This document shows positions 26,370-36,485 of a stretch of 64,000 bases of DNA, piece by piece (the stretch's first letter is position 1; the number at the start of each line of letters is the position of its first letter). This DNA comes from DAMCAP01 sp964369265. Its GTDB lineage: Bacteria > Bacillota > Clostridia > Oscillospirales > Ruminococcaceae. A program made the position numbers and the translations under genes. The notes under the pieces are model-generated. The model saw only the letters and a list, made by a program, of their open reading frames with translations, was not told the DNA's origin and did no database searches. Location: assembly GCA_964369265.1 (NCBI GenBank), contig CAYJEV010000002.1, positions 1 to 64,000 of the forward strand. The letters are read 5' to 3'.

Positions 26370-27428
26370 TTGAAGAATATTCTTGTCTTTTTAGCAACTA
26401 CTATTTTTGCTATTATTATTCTCACTAATGGCGGATTAGCGGTTGATGGTGCTATTAGTGGGATTGAGTTATGTACAAATATTGTCATTCCCTCAACCTT
26501 TCCTTTTTTAGTAATCGCATGCTTTGTTCCTTTAACTGGTGTTAGCAGATACCTAATGCTTCCATTTAAGTTCGTAACCTCAACTATATTAAGACTGCCT
26601 GATGAGCTTGCTGCTGCTCTTTTGATGAGCTTTATTGGCGGTTATCCCGCTGGAATAAAAAGCATTGCAACCTTACACGATTATAAGCTTGTTTCGTCTG
26701 AAACTGCCTCTCGTATCTGTTACTTTGCTGTCAATCCAAGCCCAGCTTTTGTTATAACTGCTGTTGGTGAGGTAATGTTTGGGAGCAGTTCTTTAGGGCT
26801 TATGCTCTATTTATCGCAAGTTATAACAACGCTAATACTAGCATTTATTTTTCGTCCAAAACATAAAAATTTTTGCCAAAAGCCAACACATGCCTTCTCT
26901 ACTTCCGAAGCCTTTGTTTTAGCTGTTTCAAATGCTTCTAGCAGCCTTATAACTATTTGTGGGTTTATAGTGTTCTTTTCTGTTATAACTGCTTTGCTAA
27001 CTCATTACACTAGCATATTTTCCATCTCTAGAAATATCGCTATAATGCTTAGCGGGTTTTTAGAGGTAACAACAGGCTGCTATCTCGCCTCACAAACTGG
27101 AACTGGCTCTATACTGCTAATAGCCTTCTTTTTATCATTTGGAGGAATTGCAGTTGCTTTTCAAAATATCTTCATCTGTTCAAATAGTAAAATTAAAGTT
27201 AAGGGTTATATCTTCACAAGATTTTTAGCTGGAGTTTTAACTTCTCTAATTATGCATATACTACTAACATTATTCCCTATTGCCTTAGAGGTTGGAAACT
27301 TTTTAGCCCCTAGAGCTGTTTATTCTAGCAACAGCAGCTTTGGCATAATTTCGCTTATTAGTATGACATTATTTTTATTAACTTATAGCGAAAATATAAA
27401 CTTCAAAAACCTTAATAAGACATCTTAA
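26370..27428 (+). CDS. ylbJ: YlbJ-like sporulation membrane protein
   Basis: 352 aa with about eight hydrophobic helices. The conserved core is GGYPAGIKSIATLHDYKL followed by ETASRICYFAVNPSPAFVIT, diagnostic for the YlbJ/nucleoside-recognition family. B. subtilis YlbJ is a sigma-E-controlled protein needed for heat-resistant spores; the transported substrate is uncertain. The start is TTG 26370 with GGAGGT immediately upstream. Single gene divergent from the CapA-VanY operon. Confidence 0.85.
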   Translation: MKNILVFLATTIFAIIILTNGGLAVDGAISGIELCTNIVIPSTFPFLVIACFVPLTGVSRYLMLPFKFVTSTILRLPDELAAALLMSFIGGYPAGIKSIATLHDYKLVSSETASRICYFAVNPSPAFVITAVGEVMFGSSSLGLMLYLSQVITTLILAFIFRPKHKNFCQKPTHAFSTSEAFVLAVSNASSSLITICGFIVFFSVITALLTHYTSIFSISRNIAIMLSGFLEVTTGCYLASQTGTGSILLIAFFLSFGGIAVAFQNIFICSNSKIKVKGYIFTRFLAGVLTSLIMHILLTLFPIALEVGNFLAPRAVYSSNSSFGIISLISMTLFLLTYSENINFKNLNKTS

Positions 27429-27470
27429 TCACATTACATACTTATTACGATAATGTTTATATATTGTTTA

Positions 27471-27498
27471 TTGACTTATATGGGGTATAGGGTATAAT
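27471..27498 (+). promoter_or_regulatory. Promoter of the RND efflux operon
   Basis: TTGACT (27471-27476) and TATAAT (27493-27498), spacer 16 bases, about 45 bases before ATG 27544. No regulator gene is adjacent. Confidence 0.7.
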
Positions 27499-27543
27499 TA
27501 AGTAGTTAGTACATAATCTATTTTTATTTTTGGAGGACTCTTA

Positions 27544-29222
27544 ATGAAAATCAATAAGAAAAGTCTTATTATCGCAATACTTTCTGCGTTAATCGTAGTA
27601 TCAGGATGTGCAAACCCATCAGCTGCTACAACACCAACTGAGCAACAAAGTGTTAGCCAGTTATCAGTTGACGCTTCCCTACCAACAATTCAAGATATAG
27701 CGACAAAAACAGAGTATAGCGGCAGAGTTATGCCAGACAACGCTGCTTTTATCATCCCTAAAGTTCAAGGCGAAGTTATTTCTGTCAACTTTAAGCCTGG
27801 CGACACTGTTACCAAAGGTGATGTTCTATTCGAGATTGACAGCACTATAGCAAGGCTTCAACTAGACCAAGCTGCTGCTGGCTTATCTGCTGCAAAAGCT
27901 GGCCTACAACAAGCAACAGGCGCAACTTATGAACAGCAAGTTCTTCAAGCTGAAACAGCACTAAAACAAGCTCAAAGTGCCGAAAAATGGACAGACCAAT
28001 CAGACGATGAGTTTGAAGAAAGCTATCGAGATGGAGAGGATTCTCTAGAAGACGCTGTTGATGCTGCTGAGGNNNNNNNNNNNNNNNNNNNNNNNNNNNN
28101 NNNNNNNNNNNNNNNNNNNNNNNNNNNNNNNNNNNNNNNNNNNNNNNNNNNNNNNNNNNNNNNNNNNNNNNNGAAAGCTATCGAGATGGAGAGGATTCTC
28201 TAGAAGACGCTGTTGATGCTGCTGAGGGCATGGCTTCTATGGCTAAGGTTGCCTTAGATAATGCAAAGACTGATTTAGATAACTTTGTAGCTGCTAATCC
28301 CAATGTTCCATCTTGGTCAGAGTTAGACTCAACCGAGCAAGAATATATTGATAATGAAGCTGCAATCAAAGAATATCTCTCTTTGGTGAATAAATATAAT
28401 TCTGCCCAATCTGCCTATACAACTGCTATTAGTAATGTAAGCAAGGCAGAACAATCCCTTGAACAGTACGAAGATGGATATGAAGCGCAAAGAGATCAGT
28501 TTAAGCAAGCTACTGAACAAACTCAAATTTCTGTAAACTCCGCTGAAAAGGCATATGACTTAGCGACTGGCGAGGCTCATGCAGAGCAGGTTGCTTCTGT
28601 TGAGGCTCAAGTTGCACAAGCAGAGGCTGGATATAATCTAAGCCTTGAGCAACTAAGCTATTATAAAGTTACCTCCCCTATAACAGGAACTGTTGAGCAG
28701 GTTAATGTTGAGGAGCTTGGAATGGCGACACAACAATCTGCTGCATTTGTTGTTTCAGGCGATGATGGAGTATCAATAACATTCTCTGTTTCTGCTTCTG
28801 CTGCTGCTAGCTTAAAAGAGGGCGATATAGTTGAGATTGAAAGCTCTAGCAATGTTTATGAAGCTGCTATAACTGAAGTTTCCACTATGATTGACCAAAC
28901 TAGCGGTCTTTTCAAAGTGAAGGCTTTAATTCCGTCAAACCCTGAAGAACTGCTTAGTGGCGTTTCTGTTAAGGTAACAGCTATGACAGATGTTAGCGAA
29001 GAGACTATAACCATCCCTTCAACAGCTGTGTATTATGATGATGGCGAGCCATTTGTTTTTATAGTTGAGGGAGAGTTTGCTAAGATGACACCTGTTGAGG
29101 TTGGCATTATTGGCGACGAGTTCACTGAAATCACAAGCGGAATTACAAGCAGTACACAAGTTATCACTTCTTGGAGTGCCAAACTAATTGATGGTGTCGC
29201 TGTTGTAATAGCGGAGGTATAA
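27544..29222 (+). CDS. RND efflux adaptor (membrane fusion lipoprotein), interrupted by an assembly artefact
   Basis: Lipoprotein signal with lipobox VVSGC near residues 19-23, then a barrel-sandwich lipoyl half (SVNFKPGDTVTKGDVLFEID), a very long coiled-coil hairpin, the second lipoyl half (YYKVTSPITGTVEQVNVEEL) and beta-barrel and membrane-proximal domains. The N run at 28073-28172 is flanked by an identical 55-base copy (28018-28072 and 28173-28227). Dropping the Ns and one copy joins 27544-28072 to 28228-29222 in frame and gives one 507-aa protein (...DAAEGMASMAK...). It links the RND pump to the exterior. The pump gene starts two bases later. Confidence 0.93.
28018..28227. other. Unmerged contig overlap: 55-bp duplicate either side of 100 N
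   Basis: Bases 28018-28072 and 28173-28227 are identical over 55 bases. The duplicate length equals that at the gap near 38.9 kb, which points to a fixed k-mer overlap in a de Bruijn assembly. No real sequence is missing, because the reading frame is restored by collapsing the duplicate. Confidence 0.92.
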
Positions 29223-29223
29223 A

Positions 29224-32200
29224 GTGAAGTCATTAATTACTTTAGCTGTTAGAAGACCTGTTACTATTGCGCTTTCTGTTTTAACTCTAATAGTATTTGG
29301 TTTTACCTCTATTTTGTCAACTCCTTTGGAGCTCATGCCTCCAATTGAAGTTCCAATGCTTATTGTTGTTACACAGTACCCTAACGCTTCCCCAGAGGAT
29401 GTTGAGGGGCTTGTGACACAAAGAATCGAAGATGCTGCCGAAACTATAACTGGTGTTAGTGGCGTAACTTCAACCTCATCTGAAAATATGTCTATGGTTA
29501 TGGTGCAGCTAGAATATGGAACAGATATAACCGCTGCACAAGATGATTTGCGCTCAAACCTTGATATTTATGGCGCTGCCCTTCCAGAAGATGCTGGCGA
29601 TCCTTTAATTATTGAGCTTAATGTCGATTCAGCTCCAACTATTACTCTTTCTGCAACTCAACAAGGAAATGTTGACTTGCTTACATATGTAGATGAATAT
29701 GTTCAGCCTCAGCTTGATAGGCTTGAGGGCGTTGCACAAGTTGAAGTTAGTGGAGGTGAAGAAGAGTACATCTCTGTTGAGATAGACGAGCAACTAATGT
29801 CACAATATGGGCTTTCTGTTTCTTCTATTGGGCAGGTTATAGGCTCTTCTGACTTTTCTCTGCCAGCTGGCTCAATCCCGCAAGGCGATATTGACCTTAC
29901 ACTAAGAGGTGGCATTAGCTATGATACTGTCCAGTCACTTAATGACATTCCCATCACATTAAAATCAGGCGATATCATCCATCTTTCTGATGTTGCGACT
30001 ATTTATCAAAAAGGCAAAGATCCAACCTCACTAAGCCGTACAAATGGCGTTAGCGACGTTACTCTATCAATTTCAAAAAGAGATAGCGCTTCGACTTTTG
30101 ATGTAACAAGCGCAGTTAAAGATATTGTGGAAGATATAAATGCCGAGGATATTGGTGTTCACCTTGCAGTTTTAGATGATTCCTCTGAAATGATACTTGA
30201 TTCTGTTATTTCAGTTATTCAAACAATGGTGCTTGGTATTATTTTGGCGATGGTGGTGCTATTCATCTTCTTTAGAGATTTCAAAGCCTCACTAATCGTT
30301 GGAACATCAATCCCGATTTCAGTCCTTTTAACACTAATTGCAATGCAGTTTATGAACTTCTCCTTTAACATTCTATCTCTTGGTGGACTTGTTATTGGTA
30401 TCGGTATGATGGTTGATAACTCCATTGTTGTGCTTGAGAGCTGTTTTAGATTAAAGGCAGAGGGCAAGAGCTTTAAAGAAGCTGCCATTGAGGGCGCTCA
30501 TATTGTTTCTATGTCTATTTCAGCCTCAACTCTAACAACTGTTGTTGTATTCCTGCCTATGGCGCTTATTGAAGGCATGTCTGGGCAATTATTTGGTCAG
30601 TTCTGCTTTACAATTGTGTTCTCTCTTCTTGCTTCACTAATTTCTGCAATAACTATCGTTCCTCTAACCTTCTATAGATTAGAGCCAGAAGAAAAAGCAG
30701 ATAATAAGTTCTCTGCAAGACTAGAAAAACTTGAAAATGCTTATGCAAACTTCTTACCAAAGACACTAACAAGAAAGAAAACTGTTGTTTTTGTGGCTGT
30801 TTCCCTTCTAGTTATTTCTATAGTTATCATCCCTCTAATCGGAATGGAGCTAATTCCAGCGATTGACGAGGCTACTGTTAAAATTGATATCACAGCGAGA
30901 CCTGGTACTAATCTAGAAACTCTAAATGAGATGATCACACCAATTGAAACTATGGTTTCAGAGTATTCTGATGTTGAGGAATATGCGGTTACCATGAGCG
31001 GAAATTCTGGCAGTGTAACAGCTTATCTAAAAGACGATCGAACCAATTCAACCGAAGATGCTATAAATCACTTTAGAGAACTAACTAGTGATATAAATGA
31101 ATATGATATTGAAGTATCTCAAACAAGCAGCACAGCTGGCATGATGTCAACTTCAAGCTCTATTGGCATTCCTCTTGAGGGAGCTGATTATGAGGCTTTA
31201 GAAAATGCTGTTGACATGGTTGAGGAGATGATGTTAGCTAACCCTTATGTTATTTCCACTAGCTCAACACTAACTACTGGTAATCCTCAGGCTGAAATCA
31301 TTGTCGACCCTGTAAAGGCTGGAACAAACGGACTTGTTCCAATGCAAGTTATGTCAGAGGTATACACAGCTATGCAAGGCAGTAATGCTGCAACACTAAC
31401 AAATCAAGGCAGAGATTATAGCATTATAGTTGAGTATCCAGATAATAGATTTAATTCAATCACAGATTTAAACTCCCTACATATCATGTCCCCAGCTGGA
31501 ACTCAAGTTCCACTGCTTGATATCGCTTCTATAGAATACTCAAACGCTCCACAAAGCATTTCAAGAAGCGATGGCAACTATACAATAACTGTTAATGCTA
31601 CTGCTTCTGTTGATGCTCCAGTAAATCTGAATAGAGATTTACAAACAGCAACTGAGGAGCTAGATTTACCAGAGGGTGTGTCTGTTGGTGTCAACATGAA
31701 CATTGAGCAGATGAATACAGAATTTATGTCTATACTAAGCGCTATCTTCACAGCTACTTTCCTAGTATTTATCATAATGGCTATGCAGTTTGAGTCTCCT
31801 AGATTCTCAATTGTTGTTATGCTATGTATTCCTTTCTCACTAATCGGTTCTTTAGGCTTGCTACTGATCACAGGCGCAACAATCAGTATGCCTTCCATGA
31901 TGGGCTTCTTGATGCTGGTTGGTATAGTTGTTAACAATGGTATCATCTTTATCGATACCACAAATCGCTTGAGAGAAGATGGCATGACTCCTGAGGATGC
32001 CTTAGCAGCTGCTGGTAAGCTTAGAATGCGACCTATCCTTATGACTACCATGACTACTGTACTTGCTATGATTCCTATGGGAATGGGCATTGGCGATGCA
32101 GGAGCGATGATGCAAGGCATGGCATTCGTTGTTATCGGCGGTCTAATCGCTTCAACTGTTCTTGCGCTCCTTCTATTACCTACTTTCTATCTGCTTCTTG

Positions 32201-32262
32201 ATAAAAAGCCAGGATCTAACAGAAGATTTTTTATGAAAAAAGGCAAGGTTGAGGAAGAATAA
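29224..32262 (+). CDS. RND-family efflux transporter (AcrB-like)
   Basis: 1012 aa, normal for the HAE-type RND family, with 12 membrane helices. N-terminal PVTIALSVLTLIVFGFTSIL, VTQYPNASPEDVE, the proton-relay Asp in GIGMMVDNSIVVLE, and the repeat in the second half (PSMMGFLMLVGIVVNNGIIF) are present. The GTG start at 29224 is preceded by GCGGAGG inside the adaptor gene's end. In monoderm bacteria such pumps work with a lipid-anchored adaptor. The exported compound is unknown. Confidence 0.95.
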   Translation: MKSLITLAVRRPVTIALSVLTLIVFGFTSILSTPLELMPPIEVPMLIVVTQYPNASPEDVEGLVTQRIEDAAETITGVSGVTSTSSENMSMVMVQLEYGTDITAAQDDLRSNLDIYGAALPEDAGDPLIIELNVDSAPTITLSATQQGNVDLLTYVDEYVQPQLDRLEGVAQVEVSGGEEEYISVEIDEQLMSQYGLSVSSIGQVIGSSDFSLPAGSIPQGDIDLTLRGGISYDTVQSLNDIPITLKSGDIIHLSDVATIYQKGKDPTSLSRTNGVSDVTLSISKRDSASTFDVTSAVKDIVEDINAEDIGVHLAVLDDSSEMILDSVISVIQTMVLGIILAMVVLFIFFRDFKASLIVGTSIPISVLLTLIAMQFMNFSFNILSLGGLVIGIGMMVDNSIVVLESCFRLKAEGKSFKEAAIEGAHIVSMSISASTLTTVVVFLPMALIEGMSGQLFGQFCFTIVFSLLASLISAITIVPLTFYRLEPEEKADNKFSARLEKLENAYANFLPKTLTRKKTVVFVAVSLLVISIVIIPLIGMELIPAIDEATVKIDITARPGTNLETLNEMITPIETMVSEYSDVEEYAVTMSGNSGSVTAYLKDDRTNSTEDAINHFRELTSDINEYDIEVSQTSSTAGMMSTSSSIGIPLEGADYEALENAVDMVEEMMLANPYVISTSSTLTTGNPQAEIIVDPVKAGTNGLVPMQVMSEVYTAMQGSNAATLTNQGRDYSIIVEYPDNRFNSITDLNSLHIMSPAGTQVPLLDIASIEYSNAPQSISRSDGNYTITVNATASVDAPVNLNRDLQTATEELDLPEGVSVGVNMNIEQMNTEFMSILSAIFTATFLVFIIMAMQFESPRFSIVVMLCIPFSLIGSLGLLLITGATISMPSMMGFLMLVGIVVNNGIIFIDTTNRLREDGMTPEDALAAAGKLRMRPILMTTMTTVLAMIPMGMGIGDAGAMMQGMAFVVIGGLIASTVLALLLLPTFYLLLDKKPGSNRRFFMKKGKVEEE

Positions 32263-32272
32263 ATAAAATTAC

Positions 32273-32307
32273 AAAGGCTTGTGCAGTTTTAAATTGCACA
32301 AGCCTTT
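32273..32307. terminator. Bidirectional terminator between convergent genes
   Basis: Perfect 13-bp stem, AAAGGCTTGTGCA (32273-32285) with TGCACAAGCCTTT (32295-32307). It lies between the RND gene (+) and the antiporter gene (-). Confidence 0.85.
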
Positions 32308-32315
32308 ACCACATT

Positions 32316-33509
32316 TTATTGTTCTTTTATAAGTAGTTTTCTATAGCTAGTATCTATTGCTATAGCGCCAAGAGGAGCAGTAATTACAATTGCTAGAACA
32401 GCAACTGACAATATAATATTACCAGAAGCAAAGCCTAATGATAGTGGAACTGAAGCTATAGCAGCCTGAACTGTTGCTTTTGGAAGATAAGCATACACAC
32501 AAAATAGTCTTTCATTGAAATTAAGCTCTGTACCAATTAAGCTTAGTAATACACCAATCGTGCGAACAGCAAGCCCTATTAGTATCATTAGAATAGCCGA
32601 TAATCCAGCGCCTAATAGATAGCTTATATCAACTGTTGCGCCAACTAAAACGAATAATATAATTTCTGCAGCTATCCATAGTTTGCCAAATTTTTGCGAT
32701 AAGGCAAGGGTTACAATCTCGCTTCCTTTAAGCTTATACACACAAGCCATACTAACCACTGCAAGCAAGCTTGAAAATGGAAGATTTATAATATCTTCAA
32801 GCGAAATTATTATAAATGATATAGCTAAAATTATCACAACTTTTGTGCTGTTTCTAATATGCATTTTGTGTTTATAGTAATGCTCAAAAAAGCTGCAAAG
32901 GAGGACTCCCACTATTCCTCCAGCTAGCAAGCCAAATATGATTGAAATTGGCACATCAAAAAGCGATGTTAAACTCATTCCCTCCCCTGCTACCATAGCT
33001 GTAAAACTTGAGAACAAAACGATCACAAATACATCATCACAGGAAGCTCCAGCTAGTATCATTTGAGGAATACTTTTTTGCGTGCCATATCTTTCCTCAA
33101 TTAGATTAACCATTCTAGGAACTACTATCGCTGGAGAAACAGCAGCTAAAACAGACCCCATTAACAACGCTTCTGTGTAGCTTATTTTTAAAACTAAGGG
33201 AGCAAAGATAAAATAAGCTAGTATTTCAAAGCTTGCAGGCAAAAAAGACATTAGTATAGCTGGTCGCCCAACTTGCTTTAAGTCTTTTATGTTTAAAGAT
33301 AAGCCAGCCTTAATTAGTATTATAATCAAAGCCATCTGCCTTAAATCTGGGGAAATGGTTAGCAACACAGGCGATAATAAATCGAACACAAATGGACCTA
33401 AAATAATACCAGTAATCAACATTCCAATTATTCTAGGCAACTTAACTTTTTGACAGATACTTGCCACTACCAAACCAACTAAAAAGATAATTCCAAGCGA
33501 TAAAAGCAT
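32316..33509 (-). CDS. Cation:proton antiporter (CPA family)
   Basis: 397 aa with 12-13 membrane helices. LPRIIGMLITGIILGPFVF, IILIKAGLSLNIKDLKQVGR and the GASCDDVFVIVLFSS ion-site helix are characteristic of Na+/H+ or K+/H+ exchangers of the Kef/NhaP type. No C-terminal TrkA-N domain is attached. It would exchange monovalent cations for protons. Single gene. Confidence 0.88.
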   Translation of the reverse strand: MLLSLGIIFLVGLVVASICQKVKLPRIIGMLITGIILGPFVFDLLSPVLLTISPDLRQMALIIILIKAGLSLNIKDLKQVGRPAILMSFLPASFEILAYFIFAPLVLKISYTEALLMGSVLAAVSPAIVVPRMVNLIEERYGTQKSIPQMILAGASCDDVFVIVLFSSFTAMVAGEGMSLTSLFDVPISIIFGLLAGGIVGVLLCSFFEHYYKHKMHIRNSTKVVIILAISFIIISLEDIINLPFSSLLAVVSMACVYKLKGSEIVTLALSQKFGKLWIAAEIILFVLVGATVDISYLLGAGLSAILMILIGLAVRTIGVLLSLIGTELNFNERLFCVYAYLPKATVQAAIASVPLSLGFASGNIILSVAVLAIVITAPLGAIAIDTSYRKLLIKEQ

Positions 33510-33531
33510 AACTCCTCCTAATAAATATTAT

Positions 33532-33568
33532 CCATAAAAATAGTGTAGCGAATAAACACTACACTATT
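33532..33568 (-). terminator. Terminator of the second GGDEF-EAL gene
   Basis: Perfect 10-bp stem, AATAGTGTAG (33539-33548) with CTACACTATT (33559-33568). On minus it is followed by TTTTTATGG. Confidence 0.8.
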
Positions 33569-33576
33569 CTAAACTA

Positions 33577-35796
33577 TTAGTCGACAAACACTAACTTTTC
33601 AAACTCATCAATAGGCATTGGTCTAGCATAGAAATAACCTTGCGCAGAGTCACATCCTAGCGTTCTTAAAAGCTCTGCATGTTCTTTATGTTCAACGCCC
33701 TCAGCTACTATATTCATCTCTAGCCTATGAGCCATCTTAATAAAATCTTCCATAATAATGTTCCCTCTAACAGAATCATTATTATCAACCAAAAAACTTC
33801 TATCAAGCTTTAATGTATCTACCTTAACATCCTTAAGCATTCCTAGTGATGAATATCCTGAACCAAAGTCATCAATAGATAGCAAAAATCCAGCTTCGTG
33901 AAGCTCATCTAAAATTTTATCAATACTAACCGAATCCTTCGCTACTGCTGTTTCAGTAATTTCAATTTCGATTAAACTTCGAGGTACACCATACTTATCA
34001 GTAATCTCTATAATTTCAGAAATAAAGTTTGGGTTATCTAAGTGCAGACGAGAAAAATTAATTGCTATCGGAATAAATGACTTCCCTTGCTCTAGCCTAT
34101 ACTTCGCCCTTTTACACATGCTTTCTAACATATACTTGTCAAGCTCAATTATAAAGCCATTATTCTCAAGCACAGGTATAAAATCATTTGGATAAACAAT
34201 ACTTCCATCTTCTCTAAACCACCTAACCAACGCTTCAGCACCAATCGGAGTTTTATCAGAAACTCTATATTTAGGTTGCAAATACACTTTAAATTCGCCA
34301 TTCTCAAGAGCTTTATGCATTGTATTAGTGATAGCAGTTGTTTTTAGTATGCTTTCTTTAAACTTATTATCATAATCCCAAAAGTTCCCGCTACCAGATG
34401 CCTTAGCATAGCTATGTGCAATAATTGCTTTGTTGACAATATCAGTGATATCTGTATTGCCTTCTTCAATAATGTATCTACCATATCGAAACTCGAAGTT
34501 ATGGTTTTCTGCAACTTTTAATAAGCTTCTAAAGCGATTTTCAAACATATATCTAGTATTGTGAAGCTCTTTTATCAAAGCGCCACCAGCAAAAAGTATC
34601 ATCTCATCAGAGCCAGTTCGAGCTTGAATAAATGTCGGCTCATCAACAGTTCTCCCCAATTCAGCTAAAGCTTTAAGCACCTCATTACCAACCTCAAAAC
34701 CTAAAGTTTCATTAATTGCTTTAAAGTTCATTACATCAACCTTTGCAATAGCAAAGTCTAAGTTTGGGTTGTCTTTCATAACCTGTACTGCATCAATTTT
34801 AAATTTTTGAAGATTAGGAAGACCTGTCAACTCGTCATAATAAGCTGCCCTTTCCACCTCATCAAGATTTTTCTTTTGTAATTTTAATATGTAGTAAGTT
34901 ATAATAATAGCTAACAAAATAATGGAAATAATAATTATTAACATAAAGTTTGTCGTACTTCTCATCCCTAATGTCATCTTTTCAACGTTAGCAACAAAAA
35001 CAACTACCCAATCATTAATATCTAAATGACGATATTCCGCAACTCTGAGGAGATTATCATAATTAAACTCAATCCTGCCATCTATCTTTTTTTCTAAATT
35101 ATACATGAGATTTTCATAAGAGCCGTCTTCAATTGTTTTGCCATCAAGCTCTTCAATTTTAACATAATCTTGATTTGTTGTTAGAATAACCTGACCTTTC
35201 TGATCAGTTAGCAGGACATAGCCCTCACTATCGACTATATTGCTCATTTGGGAGTATATGTAATTAAGGGGATATTCAGCCAAAACAACTCCTCTAACCA
35301 AGCCATCAACTATAATTGGAGCTGAAATTGTCATAACTTCCTTATTAATGTACTTGGACATGTGTGGCGCTGATGTCAGCATTTCGCCTTTTAGGGAAGT
35401 TTGAAAGTTAGTATTATCAGATACATCTATCCATTCCCCAGTTGAAAGCCTTCCAACTCCTTCTAAATCAGCCACCATAACAATCTCAAAAGGCAAGCTT
35501 CGGCGCTCAAGCTCCATATATTCCAAAACAGCATTAACATCATAATCAATAACTGTTAAAGCCCTCGCTATGCTTCTAACTTGTTCCTGTTGCGCTTCAA
35601 ATTCCCTATTAAGAGAACTTAGTTGCTGGTGGGCAAGATTTTCCAAGTCTTGTTCAACGGCTTGGTTGAGTTGGGAATTAATATTATCAGAAAAGCTCTT
35701 TAAAGCAAATATTGTAATAATGAGTGATATTGCTACAGATGTAATTATCATAATATTTTGTCTTTTCTTTTTGTTCCTTAAATCACTATTATACAA
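33577..35796 (-). CDS. Cache-GGDEF-EAL signalling protein, full length
   Basis: 739 aa. Membrane helix at about 16-36, a dCache-like extracytoplasmic sensor (about 40-280), a second helix (about 285-305), GGDEF (about 320-480) and EAL (about 495-735). The GGDEF site is degenerate (TGSDEM). The EAL residues are complete (EALVRW, NFSR, EIEITET, DDFGSGYSSL, KLDRSF, AEGVE, QGYF). It is closely related to the protein at the window start. TTG 35796 follows AGGGGG with good spacing. Likely a c-di-GMP phosphodiesterase responding to an external ligand. Confidence 0.93.
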   Translation of the reverse strand: MYNSDLRNKKKRQNIMIITSVAISLIITIFALKSFSDNINSQLNQAVEQDLENLAHQQLSSLNREFEAQQEQVRSIARALTVIDYDVNAVLEYMELERRSLPFEIVMVADLEGVGRLSTGEWIDVSDNTNFQTSLKGEMLTSAPHMSKYINKEVMTISAPIIVDGLVRGVVLAEYPLNYIYSQMSNIVDSEGYVLLTDQKGQVILTTNQDYVKIEELDGKTIEDGSYENLMYNLEKKIDGRIEFNYDNLLRVAEYRHLDINDWVVVFVANVEKMTLGMRSTTNFMLIIIISIILLAIIITYYILKLQKKNLDEVERAAYYDELTGLPNLQKFKIDAVQVMKDNPNLDFAIAKVDVMNFKAINETLGFEVGNEVLKALAELGRTVDEPTFIQARTGSDEMILFAGGALIKELHNTRYMFENRFRSLLKVAENHNFEFRYGRYIIEEGNTDITDIVNKAIIAHSYAKASGSGNFWDYDNKFKESILKTTAITNTMHKALENGEFKVYLQPKYRVSDKTPIGAEALVRWFREDGSIVYPNDFIPVLENNGFIIELDKYMLESMCKRAKYRLEQGKSFIPIAINFSRLHLDNPNFISEIIEITDKYGVPRSLIEIEITETAVAKDSVSIDKILDELHEAGFLLSIDDFGSGYSSLGMLKDVKVDTLKLDRSFLVDNNDSVRGNIIMEDFIKMAHRLEMNIVAEGVEHKEHAELLRTLGCDSAQGYFYARPMPIDEFEKLVFVD

Positions 35797-35926
35797 AACA
35801 TTACCCCCTATTCGTTTTTCTTATTTATATAGTAACATAAAAATATCTATTATTCAATCATTTCATATGTAAACTGCTCATAATTCCGCACTTAATTTCA
35901 AAAAACATCATTTAGAATAACACTTA

Positions 35927-35955
35927 TTGACTTTACTGTATTGAAAATGTATAAT
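35927..35955 (+). promoter_or_regulatory. Promoter of the ridA gene
   Basis: TTGACT (35927-35932) and TATAAT (35950-35955), spacer 17, 29 bases before ATG 35985. Confidence 0.75.
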
Positions 35956-35984
35956 AATAACAAAATTTGTATTATGGAGGTTTT

Positions 35985-36365
35985 ATGAAAAGTATACGAT
36001 TTGAAAATGCACCCAATATCAAAGCACACTATTCCCCTGCTGTTATCGCACCAAAAGGCGAAACCATGTATATTTCTGGTCAGCTACCTATTAACCCTAT
36101 CACAAGAGAATTTAACAAAGGCGATATAAGAGAACAAACACTAATAGCACTAGAAAATATGGAAAAGCTTGTAGTTCATGCTGGTGGTTCAAAAAAAGAT
36201 ATTGTCAAAACGACTTGCTTTATAACTGATATCGAACATTGGGATATAGTCGACGATGTCTATTCAGAGTTTTTTGGAGAACACAAGCCTTCTAGAAGTA
36301 TAATTACAGTTAAAGAAATACATTTTGGCTTTTTAGTTGAGATTGAAGGGATTGCAATTATTTAA
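35985..36365 (+). CDS. ridA: RidA-family enamine/imine deaminase
   Basis: 126 aa, normal RidA length. MYISGQLPINP and the C-terminal substrate-binding Arg in KPSRSIITV, followed by LVEIEGIAII, match RidA/YjgF. RidA hydrolyses reactive 2-aminoacrylate and related imines released by PLP enzymes. ATG 35985 after TATGGAGG is preferred to an in-frame ATG 18 bases upstream that precedes the ribosome binding site. Confidence 0.95.
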   Translation: MKSIRFENAPNIKAHYSPAVIAPKGETMYISGQLPINPITREFNKGDIREQTLIALENMEKLVVHAGGSKKDIVKTTCFITDIEHWDIVDDVYSEFFGEHKPSRSIITVKEIHFGFLVEIEGIAII

Positions 36366-36430
36366 GTGAAGATGTAAAGTGAATAGTTGCGTTCCCATAA
36401 AATGGGCGTTGATGAGATACCTGCAACGCC
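36362..36430 (+). repeat. Fragment of the dispersed repeat plus a hairpin
   Basis: TTTAAGTGAAGATGTAAAGT (36361-36380) with GAATAGT resembles the end of repeat copies A and B. It is followed by GGCGTTG (36405-36411) pairing with CAACGCC (36424-36430). The hairpin may end ridA transcripts but lacks a real T run. Confidence 0.5.
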
Positions 36431-36447
36431 TATTTAAAATCCAACAA

Positions 36448-36484
36448 AATAAAAAATCCTCCACATTTCTGTGAAGGATTTTTC
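36448..36484 (-). terminator. Terminator of the tRNA-Lys gene
   Basis: AAAAATCCT-C-CAC (36452-36464) pairs with GTG-A-AGGATTTTT (36471-36483). The minus-strand transcript ends in a T run. Confidence 0.85.
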
Positions 36485-36485
36485 T

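Noticed and set aside
28230..29222. Independent gene starting after the N run
   Set aside because: It is the C-terminal part of the adaptor protein; collapsing the 55-base duplicate restores a single frame.
30741..30995. Antisense open frames within the RND gene and other long genes
   Set aside because: They are shadows of strongly conserved coding sequence and have no ribosome binding site or family match.
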